A stretch of DNA of 44,078 bases, taken from positions 1-44,078 of the forward strand of contig NZ_RQVN01000016.1 of NCBI RefSeq assembly GCF_003992135.1. Reading direction: 5' to 3'. Source of the DNA: Veillonella sp. VA142. GTDB taxonomy: Bacteria; Bacillota; Negativicutes; Veillonellales; Veillonellaceae. Below the pieces are notes generated by a model that had not been told where the DNA came from, did not search any database, and was given only the letters and a program-made list of their open reading frames with translations. This document shows positions 26,906-34,520 of the stretch, piece after piece (the first letter of the stretch is position 1; every line of letters begins with the position of its first letter). Position numbers and translations under genes: made by a program.

Positions 26906-27868
26906 CTAACCGCCGATACGCCACATAGGACGTTCCACTTTTTCAATGGAATCTCCATCATGACTCGCATACCGACCTTGTAACGCTTCTTCAATACAAT
27001 GCAATATAGCTTGCGGTGTACCACCATGTTCGATAAGCCCACGCAAATCCAAATCTTCATCACGCAACAAGCATAAGCGTAACGAGCCATCCGCAGTAAA
27101 ACGAATACGATTGCAAGAAGAACAATATTGATTGGACAAAGGGAAAATAAACCCAATTCGTTGTCCATTTGGCAATTGGAAATATTGAGCAGGCCCAAAC
27201 CCCAATCGTTCTGTAACAAGTTTCAACTCGGATCCTACAATGCGTTCAATCTGAGCCTTCCATTCTGCAAAGGTAGGGACATGATTTTGTTTACCTTGGA
27301 ACGGCATATATTCAATAAACCGCCACACCACATTCCACTTGTTTCCATAGTACAATAAGGTCTCCACTTCTTTATCAGAAAATGGTGCTTGTACAACGGT
27401 ATTAATTTTTATATTTTGAAAGCCTGCAGACTTTGAGGCTTCTATACCTCGAAGTACGCCAGCTAATTGTCCATTGCGACCTACCGCTTTGGCAAAGCCT
27501 TCCTCTTCCACAGAGTCTAAACTAATATTTAGTCGCTGCACTCCTGCAGTAAATAGACGTGCCGCATGGGTTTCTAAAAGACTACCATTGGTAGTCATAG
27601 AAATATCTGAAAACCAGTGCCGTTCCTGTATATGCTCTAGCAGCTCGTATAGATATGGATACAGCAATGGCTCTCCCCCAGTTAAGCGCAAAGCTTTGAC
27701 TCCGCCTAAGTGCAACGCCTCTAACAGAGGCAACCAAAAACTTGGTGCCAACACAGGCGCCATGGCTTCCGTAATTTCCTGCGGACGACAATAGGCACAG
27801 CAGAAATTACACGCTTCCGTTAAGGATATACGGGCATACTCAATGACACGCCCTTGGCTATCACGCAT
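26906..27868 (-). CDS. moaA: GTP 3',8-cyclase (molybdenum cofactor synthesis)
   Basis: A 320-residue radical SAM enzyme that turns GTP into the 3',8-cyclic intermediate of molybdenum cofactor. The N-terminal cluster motif CNFCCAYC fits CX3CX2C. The second cluster motif CSSCNRIRF...C fits CX2CX13C, and the protein ends in the conserved Gly-Gly (WRIGG). The start is ATG 27868 with GAGGAG 7 nt upstream. The start overlaps the MOSC gene stop by 8 bp (ATGCGTGA), suggesting translational coupling. A longer TTG-started frame to 27886 is possible but has no site. No moaC or moaE is present here. Confidence 0.95.
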   Translation of the reverse strand: MRDSQGRVIEYARISLTEACNFCCAYCRPQEITEAMAPVLAPSFWLPLLEALHLGGVKALRLTGGEPLLYPYLYELLEHIQERHWFSDISMTTNGSLLETHAARLFTAGVQRLNISLDSVEEEGFAKAVGRNGQLAGVLRGIEASKSAGFQNIKINTVVQAPFSDKEVETLLYYGNKWNVVWRFIEYMPFQGKQNHVPTFAEWKAQIERIVGSELKLVTERLGFGPAQYFQLPNGQRIGFIFPLSNQYCSSCNRIRFTADGSLRLCLLRDEDLDLRGLIEHGGTPQAILHCIEEALQGRYASHDGDSIEKVERPMWRIGG

Positions 27869-28310
27869 TGACTGGCTCCTCAACAATACGAACTGTGTCG
27901 CCTACTTGAATCTTCCCACCTTCTAGAACTCGGCCGAAAATCCCTTGTGTAGGCATAATGCAACTTCCTACTTGTTGCATAATTTCGCAACCTTGATGGC
28001 ACTCTTTACCGATTTGCGTAACTTCGACAATCGTTTTGCCCAACCCTAATTTAGTACCCACTGGCAATTGAAATAAGGTCAAGCCTTCTACTGTAATATT
28101 TTCTGCAAAATCTCCAGGGTTCACATCAGCTCCACTTTTACGCATTAACTCGATACTTTCAATACCAAGTAGGCTTAATTGACGATGCCACGGACCTGCA
28201 TGAGCATCTCCTTCAATCCCATGATTGACTACTAACTCCGCTTCTGGGATATTTGTTTTCTTTTGTCCTTTTGCTCTACTAATTGAAATAGCAATAATTT
28301 TTGCGTCCAT
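27861..28310 (-). CDS. MOSC domain-containing protein
   Basis: A 149-residue stand-alone MOSC domain. The family binds or transfers sulfur and acts with molybdenum cofactor or metal-sulfur clusters. The Cys segment GKECHQGCEIMQQVG holds the conserved family cysteine, and GIEGDAHAGPWHRQLSLLG is the usual N-terminal signature. It is the first gene of the operon with moaA, which supports a molybdenum cofactor role. It has its own promoter (28357-28365) and AAGGAGATATA before the start. Confidence 0.9.
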   Translation of the reverse strand: MDAKIIAISISRAKGQKKTNIPEAELVVNHGIEGDAHAGPWHRQLSLLGIESIELMRKSGADVNPGDFAENITVEGLTLFQLPVGTKLGLGKTIVEVTQIGKECHQGCEIMQQVGSCIMPTQGIFGRVLEGGKIQVGDTVRIVEEPVNA

Positions 28311-28356
28311 TATATCTCCTTAGATTATTATATTCAAAATTACCTATATAGTTCCT

Positions 28357-28365
28357 ATTATAACA
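28357..28365 (-). promoter_or_regulatory. Extended -10 promoter of the MOSC-moaA operon
   Basis: TGTTATAAT: a TATAAT -10 with the TGn extension. No clear -35 lies at the normal distance, as is common for extended -10 promoters. Confidence 0.5.
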
Positions 28366-28382
28366 CGTTTACTTCTTAAAGC

Positions 28383-28447
28383 TATAACAAAACGCACGTT
28401 CGTATCGAAATATAAGTAACCATTATATCTCTTCAAAACGTGCGTTT
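28383..28447 (-). terminator. Probable terminator of the NCS2 permease gene
   Basis: An 11-bp perfect stem (28390-28400 with 28437-28447) encloses a partly paired 36-nt loop, then GTTTTGTTATAG on the minus strand. The long loop makes it a less typical terminator. Confidence 0.55.
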
Positions 28448-28481
28448 GTTTTCACCTACCAAGACCCATTGATAGATATTT

Positions 28482-29801
28482 CTATTCCTTTGTATCTTCT
28501 TGACCCAATCCATTAAAAACTACATTTAATACAACTGCTAGAATGCTACCAAAAGTAATACCACTTTTAAAAATAATTTTTGCTGCTGCAGAAAAGTTAT
28601 GGTAAAACTGTGGCACTGCAATCGGTATCATAGCAACTCCAATACTAAGTGCCACAATCATAAGATTATGATTATTATCATATTCCACCTTTCCTAAGGA
28701 ACGAATACCACTTGCTATAATCATGCCAAACATGGCGATACCAGCTCCTCCAAGCACTGGACTAGGTATCGATGCTACCACTGCAGCTAATTTAGGAAAT
28801 AAACCTAAGACCATCAAGATGATTCCTGATGTAGCCACCACAAAGCGGCTCTTTACATTGGTCACCGCAATCAAGCCAATGTTTTGTGCGAAGGCTGTGT
28901 AAGGGAAACTATTTAAAATCCCTCCAATACATGTGGATAGGCCATCAGCTTGCAAGCAAGAACTCAATGTTTTCTTGTCTACTTTCTTATCGACGATCTC
29001 TCCAATGGCAATGGCATCTCCCGTAGTTTCCACCATGCACACAGTCATAACCACTAGCATGGCTATAATAGAACTCACGTCGAAGCTTGGCATACCGAAG
29101 GCAAGTGGCGTTACTAATGCTACCCATTCCGATTGGGACACTTCCGCAAAATGTACCTCTCCTAAGCAGTACGCAATCAGTGTTCCCCCTAAGAGACCCA
29201 TAAGGACTGATAAATTCCCCAGAAACCCTTTCGCAAATCGATTGACTAGCACGACTATTACCAATGTTAATCCAGCCAACCACATTCTTGTAGGGCTTGC
29301 ATAATTGGGATCACTGGGTGATACCCCTGCAATCCATGTAACCGCTACTGGCATAAGGCTAATCCCGATAATTGTCACAATAGTACCAGTCACTACTGGC
29401 GGAAATAGACGAATGAGTCGACTAAAATAAGGTGCTATTAAAAAGGTAAACAGACCGGCTACAATAATGGCACCATACACAGCAGTCATTCCATGCTCTG
29501 ATCCGATAATAATCATCGGTGCTACAGAAGCAAAGGTAACACCTTGAATCATAGGAATCCTTGCTCCCACTGGTCCTACACCTAGCGTTTGAATCAATGT
29601 GGCAATACCACAAGCAAATAAATCTGCATTAATTAGTCGAATCAAATCCTGTGATGATAACCCCAACGCATTAGCTAAGATAATGGGAACCGCTACTGCC
29701 CCTGCATACATTGCCAATACATGTTGTAACCCATAAGATACCAACTTGGATAGGGGTAACATTTCGTCAATTGGATGCACCTGTTTTTGAATTTCACTCA
29801 T
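28482..29801 (-). CDS. NCS2 family purine/xanthine permease
   Basis: A 439-residue inner-membrane nucleobase:cation symporter of the NCS2 family with about 12-14 hydrophobic segments. The N-terminal core motif GPVGARIPMIQGVTFA lies at about residues 75-90. The family signature follows at AQNIGLIAVTNVKSR (N-x-G...T...R). The ET-containing TM8 segment (MVETTGDAIAIGE) matches xanthine/uric acid carriers better than uracil carriers. I call it a likely xanthine/purine importer. The short leader (about 50 nt) is too small for a purine riboswitch and none is seen. Confidence 0.9.
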   Translation of the reverse strand: MSEIQKQVHPIDEMLPLSKLVSYGLQHVLAMYAGAVAVPIILANALGLSSQDLIRLINADLFACGIATLIQTLGVGPVGARIPMIQGVTFASVAPMIIIGSEHGMTAVYGAIIVAGLFTFLIAPYFSRLIRLFPPVVTGTIVTIIGISLMPVAVTWIAGVSPSDPNYASPTRMWLAGLTLVIVVLVNRFAKGFLGNLSVLMGLLGGTLIAYCLGEVHFAEVSQSEWVALVTPLAFGMPSFDVSSIIAMLVVMTVCMVETTGDAIAIGEIVDKKVDKKTLSSCLQADGLSTCIGGILNSFPYTAFAQNIGLIAVTNVKSRFVVATSGIILMVLGLFPKLAAVVASIPSPVLGGAGIAMFGMIIASGIRSLGKVEYDNNHNLMIVALSIGVAMIPIAVPQFYHNFSAAAKIIFKSGITFGSILAVVLNVVFNGLGQEDTKE

Positions 29802-29860
29802 GTCATCTCTCCATTCTTCACCGGAATATTAAGAAGTAATGCTAATCATAATACAATAAC

Positions 29861-29889
29861 ATTAAACCACGGCTTATATCATTTGTCAA
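29861..29889 (-). promoter_or_regulatory. Promoter of the NCS2 permease gene
   Basis: TTGACA (29884-29889), 17 bp, TTTAAT (29861-29866). The -35 element overlaps the T-run of the upstream terminator. Confidence 0.75.
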
Positions 29890-29923
29890 AAAAATAGCCT
29901 ACTCTTATTATGAGTAGGCTATT
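29888..29923 (-). terminator. Terminator of the 196-residue secreted protein gene
   Basis: A 12-bp stem (29893-29904 with 29912-29923) with seven Ts (29894-29888) on the minus strand. Confidence 0.9.
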
Positions 29924-29939
29924 TCATCAGATAGAAATC

Positions 29940-30530
29940 TTACTTTCTTTTATATTCTTTTATCGTTGGATTATGATCTTTCATCGCGCTTTCCAGTCCA
30001 AAGATAACCATTTCATTCATATACGTACGCAATTCATCATTGTGAACCTTCTCAGCATGGCGAGCTAAAATTCCTAGGAACTCTTCTTTATAAGTGTCCA
30101 CTTCATTCGCTGGCACATAGCGATGACTATTCAAATAATTTTGGTAATCTGCATATAAATTATTTAATACCTTTCTTCCATAGCTGTCTTTTTTCCAACG
30201 ATGGCTTTCAATGTAAAAGTTTTTCCGTACATTCATATAATATAGTGCATTAGTCACATCCAATTGACCTGCAGAGATAACTTGATGTGTTTGTAATTCA
30301 AATAATTGTTTACTATGCTCTTGACCATAATTAGCAAAAGTATCCACTATTTGTTTTACTTCCCAGTTTGGGCTTTCTACAGTAATCTTAGCCTGCATCT
30401 CTGTAATGGCTTGCAGTCCTTCTTGCTCTGGTAACATTAATGGATCTTGTGCTGCATACGCTGTTTGACCTAAGGCTATAACACCTACCATAACAACTCC
30501 TAGTATCCAACGTTTACTTTGTATTTTCAT
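29940..30530 (-). CDS. Exported hypothetical protein, 196 residues
   Basis: Not recognised. A signal peptide (about 1-26, cleavage at AYA-AQ) shows export. The mature part is helical and rich in charged and aromatic residues, with Tyr/Asn/His clusters (ALYYMNVRKNFYIESHRW near residue 95, LYADYQNYLNSHRYV near 125). It has no Cys, no lipobox and no repeats. It stands alone between its own promoter and terminator. A periplasmic accessory protein is the most that can be said. Confidence 0.75.
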   Translation of the reverse strand: MKIQSKRWILGVVMVGVIALGQTAYAAQDPLMLPEQEGLQAITEMQAKITVESPNWEVKQIVDTFANYGQEHSKQLFELQTHQVISAGQLDVTNALYYMNVRKNFYIESHRWKKDSYGRKVLNNLYADYQNYLNSHRYVPANEVDTYKEEFLGILARHAEKVHNDELRTYMNEMVIFGLESAMKDHNPTIKEYKRK

Positions 30531-30585
30531 ACAAAACTCCTTTCAACTATTGATTCAAATCTATTCATTTTGATTATATGATATC

Positions 30586-30614
30586 ATTATACAACTTCCA
30601 ACATTTTTATTCAA
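30586..30614 (-). promoter_or_regulatory. Promoter of the 196-residue secreted protein gene
   Basis: TTGAAT (30609-30614), 17 bp, TATAAT (30586-30591), about 55 bp before the start codon. Confidence 0.75.
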
Positions 30615-30630
30615 CATACAATTATCTATC

Positions 30631-30665
30631 AAAAAGCTGTCATCAATGTATCATGGATGACAGCT
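30631..30665 (-). terminator. Terminator of ubiE/menG
   Basis: A perfect 10-bp stem (30635-30644 with 30656-30665) followed by five Ts, starting 6 bp after the stop codon. Confidence 0.88.
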
Positions 30666-30670
30666 CATTA

Positions 30671-31390
30671 CTATTCTTCTGGTACAGTACCTACATGGAC
30701 CGCTACAATACCGCCTGTGAGCTCAAAATACTTCGCATCTTCTAAGCCTACCTCTTTAAAAATCTGTAAAACACCTTCTTGTCCTACATACCGGTGTAAC
30801 GATTCTGGAAGCCACGCATACGATGATTGATCATGACTCAATTTCCCCAGTAAGGGCAGAATCTTTTCAAAGTACAAGTAATAGGCTTGTTTAAACCCAA
30901 ACATAGTAGGTTTAGCTAATTCCAGGGTAACCACTTTGCCCCCTGGTTTAACGACACGCTTCATTTCACGAATCGTTTGCTCAATACTTGGCACATTGCG
31001 CAAGGCAAATCCAGATACGGCACCATCAAAGGAATTACTTTCGTAAGGCAAGTCCATAGCATCCCCTTGGATCAAGGTCACACGATCTGTATACCCTTCT
31101 TTCTCTAGTCGATTTTGTCCTACCGCCAACATTTCAGGGCTAAAATCAAGTCCTTCCACATGTAAGGATGGAATTTCTTGTAAAGCCGTTTTCGTTAACA
31201 TACAGGTCCCGCAAGCAATATCAGCCAATCGCATACCTTCTTTTAATTGTAATTGTTCTATGGCAAATCTACGCCATCGTGCATCTTGGTTAAAGCTCAA
31301 CAAGGTATTCATCACATCATAATGCTTAGCAATATGAGAGAATACATCTTGCACATAGGCCTTTTTATCATCATGTGTTTTAAATTCCAC
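30671..31390 (-). CDS. ubiE: Demethylmenaquinone methyltransferase
   Basis: A 239-residue SAM-dependent methyltransferase (UbiE/MenG family) for the last step of menaquinone synthesis. SAM-binding motif I is ADIACGTCMLT and motif II lies at GDAMDLPYESNSFDG. The family motifs NTLLSFNQDARWRR and GFALRNVPS, with the conserved Lys-Pro-Gly-Gly (VVKPGGKVVTLE), are present. Motif I carries CGTCM instead of the usual CGTGD, an unusual change. The start is GTG 31390, with GGAGGT 5 nt upstream; the longer frame to 31477 lacks a site. It is divergent from sstT. Confidence 0.92.
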   Translation of the reverse strand: MEFKTHDDKKAYVQDVFSHIAKHYDVMNTLLSFNQDARWRRFAIEQLQLKEGMRLADIACGTCMLTKTALQEIPSLHVEGLDFSPEMLAVGQNRLEKEGYTDRVTLIQGDAMDLPYESNSFDGAVSGFALRNVPSIEQTIREMKRVVKPGGKVVTLELAKPTMFGFKQAYYLYFEKILPLLGKLSHDQSSYAWLPESLHRYVGQEGVLQIFKEVGLEDAKYFELTGGIVAVHVGTVPEE

Positions 31391-31421
31391 AACATACCTC
31401 CAGTTATTTATACCGCTTTTC

Positions 31422-31450
31422 ATTATACACGAATGGATGAGGATATTCCA
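31422..31450 (-). promoter_or_regulatory. Likely promoter of ubiE
   Basis: TATAAT (31422-31427) with a poor -35 TGGAAT (31445-31450) at 17 bp, facing the GTG start. It lies back-to-back with the sstT promoter. Confidence 0.5.
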
Positions 31451-31470
31451 TAATTTGTGATTTTTTTCTC

Positions 31471-31499
31471 TTGCCAAAAGTATATATTCCGTTTATAAT
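31471..31499 (+). promoter_or_regulatory. Promoter of sstT
   Basis: TTGCCA (31471-31476), 17 bp, TATAAT (31494-31499). The leader to the start codon is about 60 nt. Confidence 0.75.
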
Positions 31500-31567
31500 G
31501 TCCTTATGTCTTTTATGAGTAGATATTTGTACTCGATTTTAAGTATTTATAAGTATAAGGAGTTTTT

Positions 31568-32788
31568 ATGAGGGCATTATTTCAATTTATCAATAAATTT
31601 AGCCTCATTCAGCAAATCTGTGTGGGCCTCTTGATCGGCACTGGTATTGCCGTATGGTCCCCTGAAAATGCTGTGAAGTTATCTTTATTAGGTACCATCT
31701 TCGTTGGTGCGCTAAAAGGTGTAGCACCAGTATTAGTATTTTTCTTAGTCATCGCCGCAGTTAGTCGTCATCGCTCTGGTCAAAAAACGGGAATGAAATC
31801 TATTATTGTATTATACCTGATTGGAACATTTGCGGCTGCTGCACTTGCTGTAGTAGGTAGTTTCTTATTTCCTACTACCTTGTTATTGACAGCTTCCCCA
31901 GCAGATACGGCTCCTCCTAATGGTATTACTGCGGTATTATCTACCTTATTAACAAACATTGTGGAAAATCCTGTGAAAGCTATCTTAGGTGGCAACTACA
32001 TCGGTATTCTTGGTTGGGCTTTATTATTTGGTTTTGCACTTCGTCATGCAGCCAACGAGACAAAAGATGTAATGGCTTCTATTTCTGATGCTATCACACT
32101 AGCTGTGCAATGGATTATTAAATTAGCGCCGCTTGGTATTATGGGACTAGTCGCTCAATCTATCGGTGAAAATGGGTTAGGTGCTTTACTAACTTATGGT
32201 AAATTATTATTAGTCCTATTAGGATGTATGTTTGTTGTTGCATTAATTATTAATCCAATTATCGTAGCGACCATGATTAAACGCAATCCATACCCATTAG
32301 TATTCCGTTGTCTACGTGAATCTGGTGTCACTGCATTCTTTACTCGTAGTTCTGCTGCAAACATCCCAGTGAATATGGATTTAGCAAAACGATTAGGTAT
32401 CACTGCTGATACGTATTCTATTTCTATTCCTTTAGGCGCAACTATCAATATGGCTGGTGCGGCGATTACGATTACTGTCATGACATTAGCCGCTGTATCC
32501 ACATTAGGCATTCAAGTAGATGTGGCAACTGCTATTTTACTTAGTATTATTGCTACCATCTCTGCTTGTGGTGCCTCTGGTGTAGCTGGTGGTTCTCTGC
32601 TATTGATTCCACTAGCTTGCTCCCTATTCGGTATTTCCAATGACGTAGCTATGCAAGTCGTAGGTGTTGGTTTCATCATCGGCGTAATCCAAGACTCCAC
32701 GGAAACAGCCTTGAACTCTTCTACAGATATCTTATTTACAGCTGCTGTAGATTACGCTCGTCACGGATATCCGGCTGACAAAGTATAA
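31568..32788 (+). CDS. sstT: Serine/threonine:sodium symporter
   Basis: A 406-residue inner-membrane carrier of the dicarboxylate/amino acid:cation symporter family. The SstT group imports serine and threonine with sodium. The first helices (about 12-30, 45-65, 80-105) are followed by the family re-entrant loop rich in Ser ([12 protein letters not shown], about 265). The TM7 motif is [14 protein letters not shown], and the second hairpin is [11 protein letters not shown]. The length matches SstT. Together with thrS control nearby it hints at the importance of Ser/Thr in this organism. The start has AAGGAG 5 nt upstream. Confidence 0.93.
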   Translation: MRALFQFINKFSLIQQICVGLLIGTGIAVWSPENAVKLSLLGTIFVGALKGVAPVLVFFLVIAAVSRHRSGQKTGMKSIIVLYLIGTFAAAALAVVGSFLFPTTLLLTASPADTAPPNGITAVLSTLLTNIVENPVKAILGGNYIGILGWALLFGFALRHAANETKDVMASISDAITLAVQWIIKLAPLGIMGLVAQSIGENGLGALLTYGKLLLVLLGCMFVVALIINPIIVATMIKRNPYPLVFRCLRESGVTAFFTRSSAANIPVNMDLAKRLGITADTYSISIPLGATINMAGAAITITVMTLAAVSTLGIQVDVATAILLSIIATISACGASGVAGGSLLLIPLACSLFGISNDVAMQVVGVGFIIGVIQDSTETALNSSTDILFTAAVDYARHGYPADKV

Positions 32789-32890
32789 AGCTTAATTCAT
32801 ACATAGTGTTTGAAGGCTCTACTTGTTCTTTAATATGGGATGCCCAATAAAATCTGAAATTATATGTAGCTTATAAACGTAAGCACTAAC

Positions 32891-32921
32891 AAGGACTGGT
32901 ACAACCTGTACCAGTCCTTTT
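32891..32921 (+). terminator. Terminator of sstT
   Basis: A perfect 13-bp stem (32891-32903 with 32907-32919), a 3-nt loop and TTTTGTTAT on the plus strand. It may also slow transcripts arriving from the CDF gene on the other strand. Confidence 0.85.
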
Positions 32922-32957
32922 GTTATCTTCTCCATCATAAATTTTGTCTATTTTCCA

Positions 32958-34121
32958 TTACACACCAGTATAGCCATGGACCACATTCGGTTTCACTACA
33001 AAGGTTGGTAGTACTGCCTCCACTAATTGACTCAATTTCCGTGAAAGTTCCTCTTTCGAATATTTCACACCATGTGGTACTTGTACGTCAAATCCTATCT
33101 TTTTATTATCTACATCGATTCGGATATCGTATAAAGAAAAACTTTCATCATAGGCTTCGATAACTGACACTAGACGTTGTTGTAACGCTAGGGTTTGTTC
33201 GTTTACAACGATTGGATCCATATGGATGGTCAGTTTTAACTGTAATTCTTTCAAAGCTTGTCGTTCTACACAGTCAATCATGTTATGGATAGTCATTGCA
33301 TCTTGTTTTGCATCTACTTCTACGTGGATAGAAGCATACTCATGTCCTGGACCATAATCATGAATCATTAAATCATGAGTTCCTAAAATTCCCGGTTTAG
33401 ATTCTACAAAATCAGTAATTTCTTGTACTCGCTCTCCTGTAGGTTCAAATCCTAGCAAGCGGTCAGTAGCCTCTTTCAACACCTCAAAGCCCGCTTTTGC
33501 AATGATTAGCGCCACGATAAATCCTAAATAGCCATCTACGCTCAACTGGAATATACCACCCAATAATAAGCCAATCGCAATTGCTACGGTCGCCCATACA
33601 TCGGATAATGCTTCTTTCCCATTAGCACGCAAAATAGGAGAATCAATACGATTACCAACAGACCGCAAAAAGAAAGATAACCAAATCTTTAATACCATAG
33701 CTCCCAACATGACAGCCAGTGCAGATAAAGAAAATTCTACTATTTCTGGGTTTACAATGTGTTCTACCGCTTCAATCCCCAATTGGGCAGCCACTACAAA
33801 AAGTAATATGGAAAACCCAATAGACAATAGATATTCCATTCGACCATGTCCATATGGATGCTCCGCATCTGCTTTACGCCCAGACAATTTAAAACTCAAA
33901 AAGGATACTAAGGAGCCCCCTGCATCAGCTACATTATGGATGGCATCACTAATCATGGCAATGGAGCCAATAAGGAACCCAATGAGTAATTCCCCCAGAC
34001 AAACTAACACATTGACCACAATACCCATCATACTTGCTATGATACCATATTGTTGGCGTACACTAATATCTTTTACTTCATCTTTATTTTTAACAAATAA
34101 ACGGATTAATACTTCTGTCAT
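32958..34121 (-). CDS. Cation diffusion facilitator with two C-terminal domains
   Basis: A 387-residue inner-membrane metal/proton antiporter. Six helices (about 25-220) are followed by two cytoplasmic ferredoxin-like domains in tandem. The first lies at about 225-300 (HDLMIHDYGPGHEYASIHVEV) and the second at about 305-380 (YDIRIDVDNKKIGFDVQVPHG). This longer form is known in many Firmicutes. Transport-site positions differ from the zinc pattern: TM2 has His-62 and Asp-66 (HNVAD), and TM5 has Glu-170 and Asp-174 (EALSD) where zinc carriers have HxxxD. The metal is therefore uncertain. The start has AAAGGAG 5 nt upstream. Confidence 0.9.
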   Translation of the reverse strand: MTEVLIRLFVKNKDEVKDISVRQQYGIIASMMGIVVNVLVCLGELLIGFLIGSIAMISDAIHNVADAGGSLVSFLSFKLSGRKADAEHPYGHGRMEYLLSIGFSILLFVVAAQLGIEAVEHIVNPEIVEFSLSALAVMLGAMVLKIWLSFFLRSVGNRIDSPILRANGKEALSDVWATVAIAIGLLLGGIFQLSVDGYLGFIVALIIAKAGFEVLKEATDRLLGFEPTGERVQEITDFVESKPGILGTHDLMIHDYGPGHEYASIHVEVDAKQDAMTIHNMIDCVERQALKELQLKLTIHMDPIVVNEQTLALQQRLVSVIEAYDESFSLYDIRIDVDNKKIGFDVQVPHGVKYSKEELSRKLSQLVEAVLPTFVVKPNVVHGYTGV

Positions 34122-34202
34122 ACATACTCCTTTAACAATGTAATACCTATTTACTGAGCTTTACATAGGAATCTTTTTCTGGCTCCCTATACACAGCTTT
34201 AT

Positions 34203-34269
34203 ATTCTCAATTACTTTCTCATTATATACCTTCATTTCTATTTTATCAACTATATTTTTAATTGAGAAT
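34203..34269 (-). promoter_or_regulatory. CDF promoter flanked by an 11-bp inverted repeat
   Basis: TTGATA (34244-34249), 17 bp, TATAAT (34221-34226) drives the CDF gene. Perfect inverted arms flank it: ATTCTCAATTA at 34203-34213 (at or just before the start point) and TAATTGAGAAT at 34259-34269 (upstream of the -35). A metal-responsive repressor could bind both arms. No regulator gene is adjacent. Confidence 0.6.
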
Positions 34270-34456
34270 GTGCATTTTCAAAATTGTTATATCCTATGAT
34301 ATATACTCATACAATAGCATATACTTTATTTCTTCTATTATATTTTCTACTTTTAGGCCTATTATTAGGTTCATCCTTCTTACATCAGCCTTATATATAG
34401 TAAAATATTTTTTTGTCTTCTTACTTAAGCTATTTCACAAAGTAAAAAAGTGATAC
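34270..34456. other. AT-rich intergenic stretch without a gene
   Basis: This stretch is strongly AT-rich. A 63-codon frame on the plus strand (34262-34453) encodes mostly Ile, Phe, Tyr and Ser and has no ribosome site, so I regard it as chance. I see no RNA or repeat apart from the inverted arms noted separately. Confidence 0.5.
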
Positions 34457-34498
34457 CATAAAAAGCTGTAGTGATAGTATCCCCATCACTACAGCTTT
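34457..34498 (-). terminator. Terminator of the lipoamide dehydrogenase-like gene
   Basis: A perfect 14-bp stem (34462-34475 with 34485-34498) running into a T-rich end on the minus strand, 23 bp after the stop codon. Confidence 0.88.
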
Positions 34499-34520
34499 AT
34501 TATATATCTCAATTAATAGA

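Noticed and set aside
29802-29860. Purine riboswitch before the NCS2 permease
   Set aside because: The leader from the promoter to the start is only about 50 nt and lacks the three-helix purine aptamer pattern.
34262-34453. 63-codon frame on the plus strand in the AT-rich gap
   Set aside because: Composition is that of random AT-rich DNA (Ile, Phe, Tyr, Ser), no ribosome site, and it overlaps the CDF promoter arm.
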